From Tieghemiomyces parasiticus (lineage: Eukaryota; Kickxellomycota; Dimargaritomycetes; Dimargaritales; Dimargaritaceae), in contig JANBPT010001195.1 in the NCBI GenBank assembly GCA_027575765.1, positions 1-12,627 on the forward strand: DNA of 12,627 bases. The letters run 5' to 3'. The notes beneath the pieces were generated by a model, which searched no databases, had not been told where the DNA came from, and was given only the letters and a program-made list of their open reading frames with translations. The translations under genes were made by a program, and so were the position numbers. Below, piece after piece: positions 10,094-12,627 of this stretch (its first letter is position 1; each line of letters starts with the position of its first letter).

Positions 10094-10175
10094 AGATCTG
10101 TCACCTCTGATCCATTAGCGTAGCTCACCCCTATACTCCTCGTGCCGTTTCTACTACTCTGCACCAGACAGCATC

Positions 10176-10544
10176 ATGCAGCTCCACCTCACGGTCACCG
10201 CCTCCGCCATTGTGGTTCTAGCCCTCAGTAGTCTGACAACTGAAGCTTCAGCTGGTCCCCTGAAACCCAAGGTTGTTCACCCCACCCTGCACCGACGTTC
10301 TATGGTATACAGCCAGGCGTTTATCAACACCCTCGGACATGCCGACCAAGCCGCGAATGATAGCCCTCAGATGAAGGGAGTCAAGAGGCCTTACATTTAT
10401 GACGGTAAGGCCAAGTTGGAAACATTCCGCGATGAAAAATCAACCTTGGATAGACCGACATCCTCCATCGTGAGCTCAAGCGATCGTACGGAGGGACATC
10501 TCACCGTGCCCGAAATCACAGTAACTCCTCCTGAACTTTCCTAG
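10176..10544 (+). CDS. Small secreted protein, unrecognised
   Basis: I do not recognise this 122-residue protein. Residues 1-26 form a good signal peptide: a short N-region (MQLHLT), a hydrophobic core (AIVVLALSSL) and an ASA motif at 24-26, predicting cleavage before Gly27. The mature part has no cysteine, so it is not a disulphide-rich toxin or effector type. Dibasic RR at 40-41 and KR at 70-71 are possible Kex2 sites, although Pro72 after KR would hinder cleavage there. The C-terminal third is rich in Ser, Thr and Pro. ATG 10176 is chosen because the signal peptide begins exactly there. A TATA-like element precedes it and AATAAA follows 80 nt after the stop. A GTAAGG donor at 10405 and a TTTCCTAG acceptor ending exactly at the stop codon raise the possibility that residues 77-122 are intronic; the spliced form would have 93 residues. 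Confidence 0.6.
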   Translation: MQLHLTVTASAIVVLALSSLTTEASAGPLKPKVVHPTLHRRSMVYSQAFINTLGHADQAANDSPQMKGVKRPYIYDGKAKLETFRDEKSTLDRPTSSIVSSSDRTEGHLTVPEITVTPPELS

Positions 10545-10623
10545 CCCTCTTAAGGCAACACATCTCGTTTAAGGAAACAGTTGCACCCTCTGCGTAGGAA
10601 TGTGCGTGTGGATTCAAACTACC

Positions 10624-10629
10624 AATAAA
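10624..10629 (+). promoter_or_regulatory. Poly(A) signal of the secreted-protein gene
   Basis: Canonical AATAAA about 80 nt after the 10544 stop, and 27 nt after the alternative stop at 10595-10597. It would serve either isoform. Confidence 0.5.
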
Positions 10630-11429
10630 CTAAATCAGGATATCATCATTCAAAACCTGAGTACACTCTGGTCGCCTAAATGGTATATGTATGAGTCATC
10701 CGTTCGGTTTCTTTGGCAACATAGGGCCACCATCACCGCCAACGTAGAATCAGCCTAGGTGGTGGACCTATCTAAAGGCCGTCCGTAATATCCATCATAA
10801 ATACCAGGCTACCTTACCTTATTAACTCTTCCTTTTACTCAAGGTATTCCCCCCGTCCTCTTTATGTGGTAATCGGGCTGGAAGGGTAGGGGCTGGTCGC
10901 TTTATCAGGAGTAGTAGCCTTGGCGCGGAAAACGGGATAGGTATTATTAACAAGGTAAGTGGCACTGTGAGCTGAAGAAGGTGGACAGCTAGAAGGTTAG
11001 CAATGATCGTGTGGTCGATTGAAATGCCTTCCCAATGTTGATTCCATTGGATCATTGTTTGATACTGCATCCCCGCCTCCGCACACCCAATGTCGTAGCT
11101 TGATCCCGATCAATGATGGCCTACCTGTTTGGTAGTCTGCATTATCTAGGCCTCACGCTTTTATCAGTATCAATTATCCCCCTTTCTTAACCTACTTTCC
11201 ATCTGTCCTTTTCGATGGGCGTTCAATTTTCCTGATCTTTGAACGCGCACTTCTTCACTGGCGCCCGCCTGTTATCCTTCTGAGACCTTCCCCTTCTCTA
11301 CCCTTTCTTTGGCGGCTACCCAGCTGCCCTTCTATTCATGCCGACGCCCGGTCCCGCCACGGCCTGTCGTCCTGGATTCCCCTAGTCCAGGCTGGCTAGT
11401 TACTTAATTGATGCTGGTCATCGTTAAAA
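10630..11429. other. Spacer with no gene seen
   Basis: About 800 bp. It is pyrimidine-rich around 11160-11340. A minus-strand open frame at 10822-11070 (82 codons) lacks coding character. An isolated donor-like AAGGTAAGT near 10952-10960 has no supportable exon before it. A small inverted repeat CCTGGA/TCCAGG lies at 11371-11391. None of these supports a feature call. Confidence 0.45.
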
Positions 11430-11437
11430 TATAAAAG
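11430..11437 (+). promoter_or_regulatory. TATA box (TATAAAAG)
   Basis: A perfect TATAAAAG in an otherwise gene-free region. It would place a start near 11455-11465. Downstream lie several hairpins and a T5 run, so it may drive the candidate RNA at 11460-11731; a Pol II promoter is equally possible. Confidence 0.4.
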
Positions 11438-11459
11438 ACCTAACGGTCGCCATACAATA

Positions 11460-11731
11460 AACAACAGCTAACATCACAATTATTGATTCCCAACCCCCCA
11501 TTTGTAGCTTTCAGCCTTGTTCCGTACTTAGTACGCTTAGGCCTACCACAGACTTAAGTGAATATACCTGACTTGAAAAACTAACTGGCGAGCCCTTGCT
11601 TAACCGCGCGGGTTTGCCTCTTTTATGCGGGTGCGGGGGAAAGATCTACATCCCCCTGCAGATCGCGCGCAACCTTAAACCTTGATCCTGCCTGTCCCCC
11701 TTAGGAGGATAGGCAGTAGTTTATGATTTTT
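11460..11731 (+). ncRNA. Candidate structured non-coding RNA (Pol III type)
   Basis: Between the TATA box at 11430 and TTTTT at 11727-11731 there are four successive hairpins and no protein-coding frame. Hairpin 1 is 11514-11542 (GCCT/AGGC outside, CGTAC-TTA-GTACG inside). Hairpin 2 is 11587-11618 (9-bp GGCGAGCCC/GGGTTTGCC, including two G-U pairs). Hairpin 3 is 11633-11659 (GGGGGA/TCCCCC plus a bulged GC pair). Hairpin 4 is 11688-11716 (CTGCCT/AGGCAG around an inner TCC-CC/GG-GGA stem with a TTA loop). A TATA box plus T-run is the layout of U6, RNase P, MRP or SRP RNA genes in many fungi, but I find none of their signature sequences. A TTTT at 11621-11624 could terminate early. Both the boundaries and the existence of the gene are inference. 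Confidence 0.25.
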
Positions 11732-11805
11732 GGGTATTGATGTGCCCGTTAAATGCCTTCAAGAATTAAAGTCGGTGTTGGCCCCACAAAAAATATCGGT
11801 CACTT

Positions 11806-11816
11806 TGGCGGAGTGG
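11806..11816 (+). promoter_or_regulatory. Internal A box of the tRNA gene
   Basis: TGGCGGAGTGG matches the Pol III A-box consensus TRGCNNAGYNGG apart from the spacing of its last bases, at tRNA positions 8-18. Confidence 0.85.
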
Positions 11817-11858
11817 TTAACGCGCTGGCCTGCTAAGCCAGTTCCCTTTGGGAGCGCA

Positions 11859-11869
11859 GGTTCGAATCC
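11859..11869 (+). promoter_or_regulatory. Internal B box of the tRNA gene
   Basis: GGTTCGAATCC is a perfect match to the Pol III B-box consensus GGTTCGANTCC and is the high-affinity TFIIIC site. It is the only such match I found in the window on either strand. Confidence 0.92.
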
Positions 11870-11883
11870 TGCAGGTGACGTTA

Positions 11884-11888
11884 TTTTT
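11884..11888 (+). terminator. Pol III terminator of tRNA-Ser
   Basis: TTTTT begins three bases after the discriminator base, the usual termination signal, leaving a short 3' trailer. Confidence 0.85.
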
Positions 11889-12009
11889 CTCGGACGATTC
11901 CAAAATCCTATTTTTTCTATTCCCTTCTCGATCCCGAATTGTTGCAGGCAAAACCGATATTTCATAATCTCCTGATTATCTCAATATATTGATGCGGTGG
12001 CCACAAATG
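11889..12009. other. AT-rich spacer downstream of the tRNA
   Basis: About 120 bp of AT-rich DNA with no gene or clear motif, leading into the low-GC terminal segment. Confidence 0.5.
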
Positions 12010-12215
12010 GACAAATAGGTAGATGCGGAGGGGTTTATTGGAGAGGCCTTTTTGCAGTGGGAGGTGTTGCATACTGTCAAGCAAATACAAGAAATCAGGG
12101 GATAAAATGGAGGAGCAACTTTAGTGGAGGGTCAGGATCCAAGTTGATAAAATCTGCCATGCAATTGGTGTGCTGATAATAGGCCCAAGTCTAATACCAT
12201 ACCCAAAAGGTTATT

Positions 12216-12250
12216 CTGCTATCACATAATATATTGTTCTGAAATAGCAG
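12216..12250. repeat. 7-bp inverted repeat around an AT-rich loop
   Basis: CTGCTAT (12216-12222) pairs with ATAGCAG (12244-12250) around a 21-nt AT-rich loop. Further out, CCCAAAAGGTTA (12202-12213) is echoed in reverse complement near 12259-12269 (TAACCTTGGG), extending the structure imperfectly. Confidence 0.6.
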
Positions 12251-12278
12251 GCTTGGACTTAACCTTGGGATAATCTAA

Positions 12279-12301
12279 TGTGGTGATTCCCAATCACCAC
12301 A
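12279..12301. repeat. Perfect 10-bp inverted repeat, 3-nt loop
   Basis: TGTGGTGATT (12279-12288), loop CCC, then AATCACCACA (12292-12301). It is a perfect hairpin in the middle of the low-GC segment. No T-run follows, so it is not a simple terminator. Confidence 0.8.
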
Positions 12302-12557
12302 AATAGTATGTCATAGGTTGGTGAAGTGAATGAGTGTCTTCAGGGGTTCCATGGAAGATGCTGGGTCCAACAAATTCACTAAATGGTGCTGCTGACCTGA
12401 TTTATGGGTGTCACAAGTTTTAACTCTTATGACCAGTCAAGGTGTCAATGATAATGGAGGTAGGTGGTTGATATACAGAAGAAATGGACCAATCAGAGTG
12501 CAATATTATTTATATATGCCATAGTAGGTAATTTTCCGCTGAATATTTGTCTGTAAA

Positions 12558-12586
12558 GCGGGCCGATATCTGGAAGTCGGTCCCGC
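12558..12586. repeat. GC-rich hairpin at the right edge of the low-GC segment
   Basis: GCGGG-CCGA (12558-12566) pairs with TCGG-T-CCCGC (12577-12586), a 9-bp stem with one bulged T and a 10-nt loop. It marks a return to GC-rich sequence just outside the inverted repeat at 12551. Confidence 0.6.
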
Positions 12587-12627
12587 GCTCAAAAGAACCT
12601 CCGAGACAAAGTGGAGAATTCAGGAAC

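Larger units (their letters stand above)
9224..10175. other. Spacer between TFC4 and the secreted-protein gene
   Basis: 952 bp with no gene I can support. It holds the TFC4 poly(A) signal, a T7 tract at about 9339-9345, a 9-bp direct repeat ATAGTGGCT at 9678-9686 and 9702-9710 flanking a TATATTTAA element, and a TATA-like stretch near 10080. Open frames at 9362-9548 (plus) and 9751-9969 (minus) are weakly protein-like and appear as findings. Confidence 0.5.
11799..11880 (+). tRNA. tRNA-Ser (anticodon GCU)
   Basis: A full cloverleaf folds by eye. The acceptor stem is GTCACTT with AGGTGAC (one G-U pair) and discriminator G at 11880. The anticodon stem CTGGC/GCCAG encloses the loop CTGCTAA with anticodon GCT at 11832-11834, decoding AGC and AGU. 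A long class II variable arm has stem TCCC/GGGA (11843-11853), as expected for serine. The T arm is GCAGG-TTCGAAT-CCTGC. There is no intron, and CCA is not encoded, as usual for nuclear genes. It is transcribed by Pol III through its internal boxes, using the TFIIIC complex one of whose subunits is encoded earlier in this window. Confidence 0.97.
12010..12551. mobile_element. Possible short non-autonomous element or remnant
   Basis: This ~540-bp stretch is about 41% GC by my count over 12001-12540, against roughly 60-70% in the neighbouring exons, and its plus strand is G-rich (about 136 G to 84 C). Near its edges, GACAAATA then GCGGA (12010-12029) is mirrored in reverse complement at 12535-12551 (GACAAATA then GCGGA, with a spacer 3 nt shorter). 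Inside are nested inverted repeats. No coding frame is convincing on either strand, and I see no clear target-site duplication. The composition and inverted ends suggest a MITE-like element or decayed transposon next to a tRNA gene, but an AT-rich intergenic spacer is a serious alternative. Confidence 0.25.

Noticed and set aside
10691..10699. ATGAGTCAT, a perfect Gcn4/AP-1-type palindrome
   Set aside because: It lies downstream of the secreted-protein gene with no gene start after it; a 9-bp match is plausible by chance in 12.6 kb.
10822..11070. Minus-strand 82-codon frame with a hydrophobic middle
   Set aside because: No coding character, no promoter or poly(A) context and no recognisable motif.
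11371..11391. CCTGGA/TCCAGG inverted repeat
   Set aside because: Only 6 bp with a 9-nt loop and no neighbouring signal; consistent with chance.
11630..11665. GGGGGAAAGATC, reminiscent of the CR-I region of RNase P or MRP RNA
   Set aside because: The match is short, and no CR-V-like partner lies downstream, so neither RNA can be named.
11759..11965. Open frames on both strands running through the tRNA gene
   Set aside because: The tRNA fold and its flanks explain this sequence; the frames contain the tRNA itself.

Overview
The window looks like nuclear DNA of a fungus, perhaps an early-diverging one. The reasons are spliceosomal introns of 120-207 nt with GTRNGY-type donors and CTRAY/TTAAC-type branch sites, GC-rich exons (roughly 60-70% where counted), compact intergenic spacers, and the families present: a centrin-binding Sfi1-type spindle-pole protein and a TFIIIC subunit. 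The phylum is inference only; no gene here fixes it.

Layout, left to right. (1) 1-4487, plus strand: the 3' part of an SFI1-like gene. Eight small introns lie in the first 2.25 kb, followed by one intronless 2.23-kb terminal exon. I joined the exons by hand; phase and protein repeats stay continuous across every junction, giving 1036 residues with about 27 tryptophan-centred repeats. The start is outside the window. (2) 4488-5049: spacer with the SFI1 poly(A) signal and a possible long upstream ORF that overlaps the next start. (3) 5050-9223, plus strand: a complete two-exon gene for the TPR subunit of RNA polymerase III factor TFIIIC (yeast Tfc4, S. pombe Sfc4, human GTF3C3), 1338 residues. 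(4) 9224-10175: spacer with a poly(A) signal, a few weak exon-like stretches and a TATA-like element. (5) 10176-10544, plus strand: a small unrecognised secreted protein of 122 residues with a signal peptide and two dibasic sites; its second half could instead be an intron. (6) 10545-11429: no gene seen. (7) 11430-11731: a TATA box, four consecutive hairpins and a T5 run, a possible unannotated Pol III-type non-coding RNA. (8) 11799-11880: an intronless tRNA-Ser(GCU) with internal A and B boxes and a T5 terminator. (9) about 12010-12551: a roughly 41% GC, G-rich segment bounded by imperfect inverted repeats and containing a perfect 10-bp hairpin, perhaps a small non-autonomous mobile-element remnant.

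The genes do not form an operon-like system. The one functional link is that the TFIIIC subunit would serve the tRNA gene (and the candidate RNA, if it is real), but this factor serves all such genes and the proximity is probably chance. The least explained pieces are the candidate RNA upstream of the tRNA, the secreted precursor with its stop/acceptor ambiguity, the AT-rich terminal segment, and the regular phase pattern of the SFI1 exons.
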